Origin: [Phialemoniopsis] sp. UDSM-2020
Taxonomy: Eukaryota > Ascomycota > Sordariomycetes > Thyridiales > Thyridiaceae
Reading direction: 5' to 3'
NCBI GenBank assembly: GCA_018873225.1
Contig: JAEILZ010000009.1
Location: 1,665,501-1,729,500, forward strand
DNA length: 64,000 nucleotides
Every line of letters begins with the position of its first letter. Positions within the stretch are counted from its first letter, which is position 1. The notes under the pieces were generated by a model. The model saw only the letters and a list, made by a program, of their open reading frames with translations. It made no database searches and was not told the origin of the DNA. Below are positions 23,362 to 35,714 of this stretch, piece by piece. Both the position numbers and the translations under genes were made by a program.

Positions 23362-24960
23362 TCAAGCAGTTCTATCGCAGCCACCCTGCTGCTCCTTGGC
23401 CCTCAAGTCCTTGAGGCAAGGTGCGTTGAACATCTCGCCCGTGGCAGCCTGCATTGTTGTTCGCACTGCAACGACTGTCCACAGCAGAAGTACAGAAAGC
23501 GAGAAGATCTGCCAAAAAAGGATCTGTCAGCCAGGGCAAGGAGAAGAATTGAGGACTTGTTGACTCACAGTAGTCAAGACCTTGAGAAAAGGGCTCGAGA
23601 GCTCCTCCGCCATGAGACCGGTGCATGTCGTAAACACACCAAGCGGGAAAGTAAAACCCCACCATCCCATGTTGAAGGGAAACCTCTTGATAGACAAGAT
23701 CGAGATGAGCGCAAAGGTAAGCCACCCGAGCGCGGCGCCCCACATGAACAGCGCGCCGACGACGCCGAGGATATACATGACCTCGCCGCCGTGCATGGGG
23801 TCGACGCCCACGGTGCCGAAAGCCGCCGTCTGCGGAAACAGCTTGAGGCAGACCTTGCCGAGCTGCTGGATGCCGAAGCCGCCCTGCCCCAGGGGGCCGA
23901 TGGGCAGGAACACCGAGACGAGGACCTCGCGCGGCGGCAGGTCGTGCACCTGCAGGCGCAGGAGGTAGATGGCGAGGATGTAGAAGGAGAAGAACTGGCC
24001 GAGGCCCATGAGCACGTACGAGACGACGACGGTGGTGACGGCGTGGCTGGCGTTGGGGAGCACCTCGGCGACGATGCCGCCCGAGGCCGAGGCGACGATG
24101 ACGGGGACGACGGGCAGGAGGAGGGCGGCGGTGATCTGGTCTAGCTGACGCCTGTGGTGGTGGGCGCTAGAGATAGGAAGGACACGGTTAGTCTGGCAAT
24201 AAGGATCGATAAGATGAAGTGTCTTCAAGACTTACGCGACGAAGGGAATAGTCAGGCAGCAGATGGCAGAGACCGCTGCGTCGATCCACCACAATACCCA
24301 GGCCAGGTAGATGAACGCATCGCCCCACGGTGCACACACGAACACGATCATGTTGATGATGGCTGGAAAACGTGAAAGGTCAGCGACAATTCTCCATGGA
24401 CAACATGAGGATGGCCATCACTAACTTGCAAAGCCCATGGGCAGGCAGCCCAGGAACAGTGACTGCGCCGGGTGCTTGAGCATCACCTCGAAGATCTCCG
24501 GGTACAGGATGTACCGGACCACGGTGATGGTGAAGAAGACGGTGAACAGGACGACGTTGAGCGCAAAGAAAATGTACGAGATGACCTGGATCCAGTATGC
24601 GTTGTACGGCAGGTTATGCAGCAGGACCGAGACGATACCCGTGCCCATGTTCACCGAGAACCATCTGCGTTCTGGATGTCAGCTACAACCCACGCAAAGA
24701 AACACAACGAGTAGCACTTACGACGGCGTGAAATTCCTCACGATCTTCCGCCATCCGGTGTTTTCCTTACAAGGTCGAGTTGCCGGCGCAAGATTGTCGG
24801 CGCCGGCACCCAGATCGCCTGTGCAGACGTCCGACTCCGCAGCCGTCCCAGTAGACTCGAAGGATGGGTTGCCAGGGGACGCCATGCTGGACATCCTGCG
24901 AAGAGGGATACTGTTGGACGCCTGCTGGTCCGTCCGCGAACACGTCTTTGTGTCCGACAT
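23362..24960 (-). CDS. ssu1: Ssu1-type sulfite efflux pump (TDT family)
   Basis: Plasma-membrane exporter of sulfite, 449 aa. Five exons: 24960..24722, 24664..24426, 24362..24236, 24166..23569 and 23508..23362; phases close at each join (TPSWFSVNMGTG, GFATIINMIV, FVAAHHHRRQ, LTTIFSLS). The first ~85 residues are a polar cytoplasmic tail. About ten membrane helices follow. Family signatures include SVNMGTGIVSVLLHNLPY, CLPMGFATIINM, the loop GPLGQGGFGIQQLGK, and GWWGFTFPLGVF near the end. These are typical of tellurite-resistance/dicarboxylate-type transporters of the Ssu1 branch, although malate transporters share the fold. The head-to-head cysteine dioxygenase gene supports the sulfite role. 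Confidence 0.92.
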
Positions 24961-25034
24961 GGTTGCGGATCGCAAATGTGCCTGTTGGGAGCTCTCCCGG
25001 TGTATGCTGACTACGGCGAGCAGTTGAACCTGTG

Positions 25035-25041
25035 TTATATA
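25035..25041 (-). promoter_or_regulatory. TATA-like element upstream of ssu1
   Basis: Minus strand reads TATATAA about 75 bp upstream of the ssu1 ATG at 24960, a plausible TATA box. Confidence 0.45.
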
Positions 25042-26689
25042 CGCCGAGTCTGCACCGTGACAGTTGACGATGCAGTCTTTTAGTCTCCGAAAATTACTCC
25101 GATGCCTCTGCAAAAGAGTCGATTTATCGGCCGCGGAAGGGAGACAAAGACACCTTCAAGCTCTAATAACCCGGATCAATCAGATGAGAGCCGGTTATGA
25201 CCAACAATATGTCGGTGTGTAATAGATGGTTGACAGCGCAGATGAAGTTGAAATATTGCAAGTTGTGAAGAAAGATGTTGCGTCAAACAAATACGAAGCT
25301 AAAGTATCCACATAACCGGCGGCGCCGTCCGGGGGCGAAACCGACATCCGGGGCGAGCCAAGCGATGGGAGGGAGTTTTTGAGTCATTTGGTCACGGGTT
25401 GAACGGCGAATAATTGTATAGCCCTTTCACACGAGCTCCGAACAGCCAGCAATGGCAGTTTAATTACCGTGGCTTTCCGAAACTCATGAGAATATGTTCC
25501 TGGGCATAACTGTTATTGTCAAGTGATAACTCGCTGATTTCTGAGCAATTGAGCAAAGTAGACAGACTGGAGCTGGTACGGCGCTAAAGAAAGAGCATTC
25601 ACAAAGACGATGTTTTATGTCTTATGTCACGAACTTGCTGCAAGCTAAGTAAGCTGCTTCAACGTTGCTTACAGAGCCTGATCGTGTTCCAGCTCAACTA
25701 TCGCTGCAATTGGAGTCACCGAGATATTGGACGATTCGAAGGATTCATTATCGCAAGGCTTAGTGCATGTGGATTCTGGTCTACAGTGCTATCTTGGCCG
25801 TCACAAGCCCAAATTTCAATCGGCGACTGCCCGACGCTAAGCTTGGCGCCAATACCCAAGATCCAATTCCAAGTCAAGTCTGACTCTTGAAAGAAATTGA
25901 AGGCCCCAGCGCAGCGGACGCACCGGGCATCGACGAGGGAGGCATTCGCCGATTGACAGGGTCGGCGGTTTGACGCATATCATGATAGGAAAAGGGAAAC
26001 ATAATATTCAAGGCATTGCGTCATGGGGATGTTGGGCTGCAGGCCTGTGACCTGCTGCGCTCACTTCATTTGACCAGTCCTGGAGGTCTTGCTAAGCCCC
26101 AAAAGAACTGGCAGAAAGCTAATTCCCTTGAATCCACTCTGGCATCCAAGCATACAGTGAAGAGAACCCGTTTGTCTCCCCTCATCCCGTCGGTGCCTCC
26201 TTTCCCAAATTGCGGCGAAATTTGCTTAGGGTCTCATGAAACGTCGTGTAAATCGTCCAATTCTTCGTCCTAGTCCATCGAGCTTTCCAAATTCAATTCG
26301 GAATGCGAAGATCAATCTGAGCTCGGGCGGCAGAGGTCGTTGCGAGCTTGTGCGTGCGAAAGAATGTCCTGACACTGTATGGACAGATAAGTGCTTGCTT
26401 GCGAACTGTTGAGGCACGGCGCCAAGCCGAATTCGGCAGCAACCCTCACCATTTAGTGAAATGTCCCCGGCTGCGTCCGACCATATGCCATTTGCGGGAG
26501 GATGTGTCGTAAAATTGGAGGTCTGATGGGGTCGTATGACCACAGCCTGCGGGATGCCTGCCGTTGCCATGCAATCCTCCTTGCCCAGTCCGACGACTGA
26601 GTCGGCGATTGAACCACCCCCGCGCGCTCTCTGACACCGCCATTCCATATCTTGAGCAAGACGCGGATACCGTCGCCCATGCCCACACC

Positions 26690-26696
26690 TATTTAA
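26690..26696 (+). promoter_or_regulatory. TATA-like element upstream of cdo1
   Basis: TATTTAA about 105 bp upstream of the cysteine dioxygenase ATG at 26799, followed by CA-rich leader sequence (caacatcacaacc). Confidence 0.4.
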
Positions 26697-26798
26697 CCTC
26701 AGGGCCGTCAAGCCGTCAACATCACAACCAAGCCATCAATATCATAACCATCCCTAGAATAGCACCTTCATCATCTTGTCCTGAATCGATCCAACATT

Positions 26799-27565
26799 AT
26801 GGCTGTCGATATCGTTACCAGGAGCGCCATGGAGCCGCAGAGCCCGATGCAGGCCTGTACACTCGACTCGAATCGGTTCGAAGATCTCGTCGATGCATTG
26901 AAGAAGGCCCTCGGTCCATCGTCTGGGCTGACGTCCGATGATGTCGACGTGGCACAACTAACACGCCTGATGGAGCAGTACCAGAGCGCCGAGCTGGGCT
27001 GGATAAAATTCGCCATGGCTGATGCAAGCCGTGGCTACACGCGCAATCTCGTTGACGAGGGTAACGGCAAGAGCAACCTGGTGAGTCGCCGCACGTTGTC
27101 CATCCGCCACACGCTTGTGTCTAATCGAGAGTATAGCTTGTGCTTGTCTGGACTCCCGGCAAGGGCAGTCCAATCCACGACCACGGTAATGCACACTGCC
27201 TGATGAAGATCCTCCGTGGCAACCTGACCGAAACCCGCTTCGCTTTCCCCCAGGGTAACAAGGAGGAGCCGATGACAGTCTTGTCTGAGAAGATATATAA
27301 GGAAAATGCCGTGGCGTACATGGCCGACGAACTAGGTGTCCACAGAGTCACCAACCAAGGGAGCGACTTCGCTGTATCCCTTCATTGTGAGTAGTCTCGA
27401 CATGCTGACCCAGGTTGCCGTCGTGAGTACTGACACTTCTCAGTATACACACCGCCCAACGTGGCCAAGGGAGGTTGCAACATCTTCAATCAGAAGACGG
27501 GGAAAAGCTCCCATGTGAGTAAGACCGGCTACTATTCAGCGTACGGGGAGCTGTTGAAGGAGTAG
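26799..27565 (+). CDS. cdo1: Cysteine dioxygenase
   Basis: Non-haem iron enzyme oxidising L-cysteine to cysteine sulfinate, the step leading to sulfite or taurine. 217 aa in three exons: 26799..27080, 27137..27386 and 27444..27565 (joins SNLLVLVWTPG and SLHLYTPPN). All key residues are present: iron ligands in PIHDHGNAHC and in GVHRVTN; the Cys of GNAHC and the Tyr of SLHLYTPP are in place for the Cys-Tyr crosslink; the His of SLHLY is the second-sphere partner. The C-terminus reads through a GTGAGT-like sequence near 27515; I treat it as coding because the frame stays open to TAG and resembles the family tail (YYSAYGELL). It is head-to-head with ssu1. Confidence 0.95.
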
Positions 27566-28928
27566 GCTGAGAGAAGACATGACGGTGTGTGACAGAAGGA
27601 GAATGCGGCTGGATACCGTATGCCTCATGACTTTTATGAACTTTTGTCTTTTGTGTCTGGGTATCGCCTGACCCAGACCGCAGCGATGGGTAATACCTGG
27701 GTTTTTGGTGTTTCGACCCTCAGGGTCCGGTAATGAGAGTAGAGCGTCTGGTGTTCAACGTCCGTCGCTGGCGCCAACATCTTTTTGAATACACAACCAA
27801 TAATGAACAAAAACCGTCCTCTTGACCGTCTGTGACATGCAAACAGGTGGACTGAGGTTGAAACAGAGGAAATGCGGCTCAAAGTAGAGGGCAGCGAACA
27901 TTTAACTGCCCATTCACCCCCAGAGAGGTGCCCATTTCTGGCTTAGCGTCGATGGCGTGATTTTTCGCAATGAGCCAAAAGTTGGTGGAGCGAACACCGA
28001 CAGCCGTCACCAAACACCGTACCCCCGTGTACTTGTATTAGTTATATCAGTCCTACGTTTTAGATGCTGATCCGGCATTGACATGCATAATGTCTACTTA
28101 CGTAGTAGAGCTCTGACGTCGAGATAAACTTGTGGAAACCCCGTTTGCAGCTTGGCATTCCTGTTCCCAAATCCCGAGATTGATGTCAACAGGCCGGCCC
28201 GCGTCCGCAAGCGACTGCCGACTGATCTGTCTCTTCGTCAGGGCATCATATGTGGTTCTCGAGATACCTGCCCAGTGTCGTCCGATTGGTGGAATATGAT
28301 ACTCTCTGATGGGGTTTCAACCACCTTCCTTGTAGTGAGCATTCCATTTATACTCTCTTGTGAAATTGGTATTAGACCGTGTCTCTTGAGCAGCCTTGTC
28401 GATTCCAGTGCCTGATCTTTTCAGCATGTAAGTGGCTTCTAAAGTCGTCTTCCAGGCCAGGCACAAGTCCGACTCTCGTGACGCCGTGGCTTTCCAAGAT
28501 ATTAGCTCACTACTCATTAAGTAACAACTTAGCATGCAACTCAACTTCTGAAGATATAAACACATTCACATGGCTCACACGCCTGGACATACACTGATAG
28601 AGAAGCAATATGCCTATGACAGCCTCGTGAATGTCAAGCAGAGGGATGTACAGTAGTCAACTTTTGAGCCCAGTATCTCAACAGACCCCAGTACACGGCA
28701 CACATGTCAAGCAGACAGAGAATGCCATGGTGACAAGAGTGGAGTTGTATTCTGTCCACCATAACTCTACACCACTCGGAACATTTTCTCTCGTTTTGGA
28801 ACAAGCGGTACGCCTATATTAACAAAGCCCCTATTCCTATGCAATTGCCTCTGATGCCTTTATTGGATTTTTGATACATGATTTTGGTACATTTGTCCGG
28901 GTTCGTTGGGTATTCTTTCTCATCGTAT
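27566..28928. other. Intergenic between convergent cdo1 and hsp10
   Basis: 1.36 kb with no supported gene, AT-richer than the flanks (especially 28.3-28.9 kb). Short ORFs have no family resemblance. The 3' UTRs of both genes lie here. Confidence 0.55.
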
Positions 28929-29569
28929 TTACTCGTTGATCTTGGCCAGAATCCTAGAGAAGGGGCAGCCGTGTCAGTGATGATGTCTGAATGCCACACG
29001 GAGGCCACCACAATGAGGTGTCAAGGACGTAGACTTACTCGCTGTCGCGGAAGAGGTGGAACTCATCCTCGCCGACCTTGACGGGGGAACCGCCGTACTG
29101 CAACGCTTTGTCAGCAACCAAAGACCTTCGTAACCATGCCAGAGGCTAGTGCCAAGGCAGCTGGCGAAAGGGGGTCGGGAAGCTACATACTTGGGGGATC
29201 AGGACGCGATCGCCAGCAGTGACGCCCATGGGGGTCCTCTTGCCGTCCTTGTCCAGACCGCCGGGGCCGACGGCGAGAACCTTGGCCTCGTTGAGCTCCT
29301 TGACGCTCGACTCGGGCAGGAAGATGCCGCTGGCGGTTTTGGTCTCGGCCTTGATGCGCTGGACCAGGACGCGGTCCAGGAGGGGGATGAGAGAGCGGAT
29401 GGACTTGAGCGAGGTGGCCTGCGCAGATCATGAATTAGCTCGGGTATTTGGAGGAGTTGGAGAAGGCTCGTCTTCGGGATAAAGCAGAGCTCCCGGAGCT
29501 TGCTACAAGCTCAGGCGCAGATCTGCAATGCGCAGCTTCTTGGATGGATGAGTATTGGCTGCTTACCAT
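28929..29569 (-). CDS. hsp10: Hsp10, mitochondrial 10-kDa chaperonin
   Basis: Co-chaperonin lid of the mitochondrial Hsp60 folding chamber, 104 aa. Four exons: 29569..29567, 29418..29191, 29097..29039 and 28953..28929. The first coding exon is just the ATG, followed at once by GTAAGC; exon 2 begins GCCACC, giving MATSLKSIRSLIPLLDRVLVQ. The mobile loop that contacts Hsp60 is KAETKTASGIFLPES. The roof and base strands include VLAVGPGG and IPQYGGSPVKVGEDEFHLF; the end reads LAKINE. Length matches the family. Regulation by heat shock is expected from the family, but only degenerate heat-shock-element-like sequence is visible near 29701-29720. Confidence 0.95.
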
Positions 29570-30330
29570 TGCGAATGTGTGTGAAGGTCTAGAGAGACAA
29601 TTGATGTGATGCTGTCGTCGTGGTCGTGGTCGGGAGGATTGGGTGATGTGATGCTGGGGAAATTTATCTGGGGGAAAAGCGGCTCGCGACGGCGCAGAGC
29701 TTCCAAGAGTATCTAGAACCTCCAGCAAATTTTCCGACTCCACGGAGCGCCAAAATTTCCGATGCCGACCAATGACCGAGGCTTCATTTTGCGGGCTGCA
29801 CGTCTAAGTCGACCCACCTCATTGGATGACGAACAACCCCTGAACAGCTTCATTTTGACCTTTTGACCTTTTGACCTGATATCTTACGGATGAATGGAAA
29901 TGGTCACTTGAATGGGCTCATAGGAATCTTGATTCTTGTCGAAACTTACCAGTGCATGCAAGCTAGCTGGGACGCATCTCTGCAACTCGATGCCCGGAAC
30001 CATGGTTACAAAGAATATATATTTGATTAACAGCCACCACCAGGTGACTGGATAAGTTATTAGGTATGAAGGATATGCTCCTTATGAATGCTATGTCTTT
30101 CCCTGTGTCTACAAGACCTATACGACAATGAAAGTCTTTATCCCAATCTAAACCAGACGTATCCATGACCTCATATGACCCTGCCCATCGCTGTCGCACA
30201 AGTCCAATCGCTTCTCATCTGCCCAGCACATCTAAACAGTATGCGCCAGAAACGCCAATGTAAAATCAAAACAAAACATACACCGTCAGCCTTCCTTGTG
30301 GGATCTTTCCCCTTCAGAGTCGACTTCACT
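29570..30330. promoter_or_regulatory. hsp10 promoter / kinase 3' region
   Basis: No gene. A CCAAT motif (29768-29772) lies about 200 bp upstream of the hsp10 ATG. A three-copy TTTTGACC tandem repeat sits at 29853-29876. The sat4-type kinase 3' UTR is at the right end. Confidence 0.45.
29853..29876. repeat. Three perfect tandem TTTTGACC units
   Basis: Units at 29853-29860, 29861-29868 and 29869-29876, about 285-307 bp upstream of the hsp10 start codon. The spacing of one helical turn less two bases would place the sites on rotating faces. Confidence 0.75.
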
Positions 30331-33087
30331 CTATTTCGCAGCGCTCGGGGGTTCAAGGATATGGGTATGGTCTTCGGCGTTGATGACCTGTCCCGGCCCA
30401 AGCTGTCGACAGATCACAGTGTTCGCGACCCACGGATCTTCCAAAATCTCTGGCATCCTGATGCGTTCCTTGGGATTGATCTGCAGCATGCGGCCAATGA
30501 CGTGTCGGCTCTCGCGGGGCAGAAGTCGAAGAATACGCCAAGGTCCTCGAATCACTTCCTTCTTCTCGCCCGTCGCACCTGTCGCGCCCTCAGGCTTCTT
30601 CTCGTGAGTCGCCGCATCATGCTTCTTTTCGGCCTCGACAGCCCCGTCTGTTCCGTCCTTCTTCTCCGGCTCGACAGCTTCGTCCTTCTTCTCGGCCTCG
30701 CCAATTTCCCCTTCCGGGTGAAGCTTGTTATCTGCCACCTCATGCATCTTTAGGACATCGGCGCGCGTTCCCTTTCTCGAGGGGTCGTGGATGTGTGTAT
30801 CCCGGCCTGGAGTGTCGTAAAGCGCGTTGGTCGACTTTGCATGCGGAAGCACCAGCTTCCTCGGGTCGTGACCGGGAGTGGGATCAGCAGCAAAAAGCTT
30901 GAACGAGTTGTCTGTCATGCGAGGAACCTTCCAAGGAAATCGGCGAAGCGTCATGCAGCAATAAATAATTGCCAGTGACCAGATATCGACTGCTGTCGGG
31001 TCGTACTTCCGCTCATCATAGACCTCTGGGGCCAGATATGGGTCTGATCCGACAATTCCTGTTTACATAGTCAGTGAGTTGCTTCTCATGTGTAGTGCTG
31101 ACTCGACCTACCTGAAGCCATCACCATTCCGCTTTCGAACGGATACTTGAAAACGTGTGCGCTTCCAAAATCGATAATCTTGATGATGCCGCGATCACTA
31201 ACAACCACATTGTCCAATTTGAGATCTCGGTGTGCGAGACCCATACTATGCAGGTATGTGACGCCGCTCAGAATCTGTAGGAAGCAGCAGGCAACTTCTT
31301 CTCGAGACATCTTGCCGGTCATGACAATGGCAAACAGATCGTATGGCGCATACTCCATCACCTCGTACCATTTGCCCTTCTCCTGGACAATGTCTAGAGT
31401 CTCGATGATGTTACCGTGGTGAAGGGACGAGCCCATGCAGTACTCTGCAGTGAGCTTCTTCACATACTCCTTCTCTGTCTCGTAAGAGTGGCGAGGACGG
31501 AACTCTTTCACAGCGAAGATTGTGTTGTCTTCACTTCGCTTCATAAGCCTGACCGAGCCGCCAGCTCCAGAACCCAGAACCTTGCCGAGCTTGCCGTATT
31601 TGGAGGAGAGACCATGGTCATCTCCAAAGGGAATCTGCACCGAGGATTTTGAGCTGGGGGGCGTGCGAGTCCCGGACCTGACGGACGCGGACGGGGAGGC
31701 GGCTCGCTTGGCTTTGTGATGTCCTCCCATCTTAAAGAATCTCTTCAAATCCGCCATCGAGCCTTGTTTGTGGTGACCAAACACCGAGGAGCCATTGTCT
31801 TGCTGCATAAGCTCATCTTTCTTGTTGTACAGGGCAGAATGGCGTTTCTCTGCTCCATGCTTGCTTAGGCTAACGCTGGAAGAGCTAGGCGAGTGCTTCT
31901 TCTTGCGGTTGAAGACAAATCTCGGTTCGATCTTGCTCTGATTCTGCGGCATACGCTTATTGGCGGCATATGGGTCGTTAACATCTCCGGAGGGCGTAAA
32001 AGGGCGGGTGTAGTGTGTTGAGGCGGTTGATCGCGACGGACTAGCCTCTCGTGACACAGGTAGAGATCCGCTGTCCCTCGGGCCGACGGAAAACATGTTC
32101 TTTCGATGATCTGAGGTCGTCGCATGTTCTCTATCGTCGGCAGAACCTGGTCGTCGGGGAACCTCTTCTTGTGATGCCGGCCTATGCGCAAGTTTCCTCG
32201 TCGACGACCGCGACGAGTCTTGCGTGGTAGACTCTTGTGGCGTGATTACATCGTGGTGAGGGCTCAGAGTACCCTTGTCTACATGGTGGTGTCCTAGGCG
32301 TTTTGAATCGCCCTCTCCGTGCTCGGTCCCGGAGGGTGTAAGAGGAGGCGAGTGCAGATCTGGATTCCTGGGACTAAGTAGCGGCGAGGGACGGCCACTG
32401 CCAGAGCTACGTGTGTGCTCTCGGGTGGCATTTCGGGAATCGTCTTCGTTGGAGGGGACCTAGTTATCCATGTCAGCGTTCAGCTTGTCCAAATGATCTC
32501 TTGAAACAACAGCCGCTGGTTGCCACGCCCGTTTTGAAGCTGGACAACGTAGTCAAGGGGTATTTGAGAAGGAGCTTGACAGGAGGTAAAATGGGCCTGG
32601 GTGATATACGTACTCGTGAGGCGGGTAATGAGAACGGCTCAAAAGAAAAGATGTTCATGCGGCGCTCCTGCAGGTTGTTGAAGCCTCCCTGTAGCGTTTT
32701 TGAGAGTGCTTTAAGCATTTCTGGGGTTGCCTCGCCGGGTTGTCCCAAGCTGCTCTCCCCCTGACCGAGCATATCGTCGGCTGGGGGGGATATCTCCTGC
32801 ACAGCAGAACTGAAGCGAACCGAGGGTGTCGATGTGCCAGCTTCGGGATTCTTGCCTTGCGGCTGCGGTTCGGGCGCATCGTGAACTTCATCTGCCAATT
32901 GGTGTTAGTTAAATTCGAACAAACACATAATACGTGCTCTGTCGCGTGTGTCGATGGCCGCATTACTCGACTCATCCCAGCTCCTCTGCTGACGGGACCA
33001 ATGGAAGGAGGGGTTATCAGTACCTTGAGCCTGGTGCGCCGGCTTCTCCTGCTGCTCTGGCATGGTCTCGCCGGTAGAGGAGGCCAT
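30331..33087 (-). CDS. sat4: Sat4/Hal4-type serine/threonine kinase
   Basis: Fungal kinase of the HAL4/SAT4 (NPR) group, linked in yeast to potassium transport and stability of plasma-membrane permeases. 805 aa in four exons: 33087..33024, 32891..32614, 32459..31112 and 31058..30331. The first ~400 residues are disordered and Ser/Pro/His-rich. The kinase domain starts at about 401 with the Gly loop GSGAGG (~410), catalytic Lys in FAVKEF (~432), HRDLKLDN (Asp ~526), [15 protein letters not shown] (Asp ~544) and [12 protein letters not shown], split by the last intron. [18 protein letters not shown] is a group signature. A Glu/Lys-rich low-complexity insert (repeated EKKDE/EKKHD/EKKPE units) interrupts the C-lobe before the final helices ([19 protein letters not shown]). 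An internal start at 33063 is possible. Confidence 0.92.
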
Positions 33088-34576
33088 ATTGAATACAAGA
33101 TACAGAAGAAAAGGATGTACACAGCAGAAGCGAAGCCCAAGGGCAAGGTTTCACGGTGGAGAAGAAGAGATCGTAAGGTTGAGAGAGAGCACAGAAACGC
33201 CCTTCTCTCTCGATGATGGCAGAGATCAATGGTGGGGCCTGAGCTTCTGCTGCCCAGAGGTACCTCGCTTACGCGGACGGGTTGGCGGTGATGCCAAGTA
33301 CACCTGGCCTGGATTTCTGGCCCCACCTCAAAGACTCATTCGGACCGGGCGGGACTACGCTCTCCTCAATGGGTCCAGCACCACCGTCGTGAAATTCACT
33401 TCTGCCCGTGTCAAGAGTGGTGGTGGCCGCCCGCCGGGTAGTGGGAATGCCATTGAATGCCATACCCGTGGGTCCTGACTCGTTTCGAGAAAAATTCGCT
33501 GCAAATCCGGCATGCTTGTTTAGCCCGGAAGCCCGCCAAGTGACGAGTAAACTCGTCATCCCACCACTCAAAGCACCTGTTTCAGACAACTCGCACACCC
33601 AACACTACCTGAATCTGTCTTGTCCCTTTGGGCCTTTGGGAGAGGGCCACTTACTCAGCGTCGTGATCTTACCCGCCCTTCCCTGAAGGGGTGCAAGCTT
33701 GCTGGATCTGGACCTATGGAATATGCACCCGTTTGGTTCCAGCTAGCCACTTGGGCATACCGAATACCGATTATTTGGGTGGCTAGACAAGCAGGAAATA
33801 CTTGCAAAATCTCTTTAAATTCTCATCCATTTTTTACTAGGGTACCTCCCTCTGTAATTGTCTGGCTCGCCGGCTGCCACGCGGTATAAGCGCCCTCGTC
33901 CGCCCGGCTTGGCGCAAGTTTGCCTCAATTCCAGCCATTCGGGCCCGACTATCAGTCAAGATTGCCATGTGAAATTTTTATGGTGTCGGCCAATAAGGCT
34001 AAACGCGGCAATCAAGGGCGCCTTCACATGAACGTGTTCGCGGAATACCTATTCTAGAATTCCAGGATCACCGTGCCATCCATGCATGCATTCGTGTCTT
34101 TCCAGCTGGCCAATAGTGACGCCAGTCATGATGCCGTTCAAACCCAAAACTCTCAGCCTCGGTTGAGCTTGTTGCGGCTGATGCAACCGCCGTTAACAAG
34201 TTGAAACCCGAACCCAATCCATTATCCACCATGACTTTGTTGCTTTCTTTTCGCACTTGGAGTATTTGGTAAAACGACTCTGGATTGGGTCATGTTACAG
34301 AGCAACGTCGCTGGTTCTTCAAGGGCATGAAGTTTTCCCAGGCCATTAGCATCTCGGAAATATGTTCTTTCTGTGTACACAATGGTAGTAATACTTAAGT
34401 TATATTGAGCTCATGCTTTGACAGATTTCATATTGTACAATTATATCAATACAAGTGGATGTTGTGAAATATACATGACGGTAGTGTCGCGGTCTGTGCC
34501 GGCACCGGCCGTCCTCGCTGCCAATCCATCAAATGCAATCCATTTTGAACGCCTCCCTGCTCTCAAGCGGGAATAA
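33088..34576. other. Intergenic: kinase promoter and mrpl19 3' side
   Basis: About 1.5 kb without a supportable gene. 33.1-33.7 kb contains competing short ORFs on both strands. 33.7-34.56 kb is AT-richer and stop-dense. Confidence 0.55.

Positions 34577-35714
<1,138 letters not shown>

Larger units (their letters stand above)
24961..26798. promoter_or_regulatory. Shared divergent promoter region ssu1 / cdo1
   Basis: 1,838 bp between the start codons of the sulfite pump and cysteine dioxygenase genes, which point away from each other. No ORF here resembles a protein family. TATA-like elements lie near both ends (25035-25041 on minus, 26690-26696 on plus). I did not find an unambiguous CYS3/MetR-type palindrome by eye. 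Confidence 0.55.

Noticed and set aside
29701..29720. Canonical heat-shock element upstream of hsp10
   Set aside because: Only two of the expected alternating TTC/GAA units are exact; the others are degenerate, so it is not called as a site.
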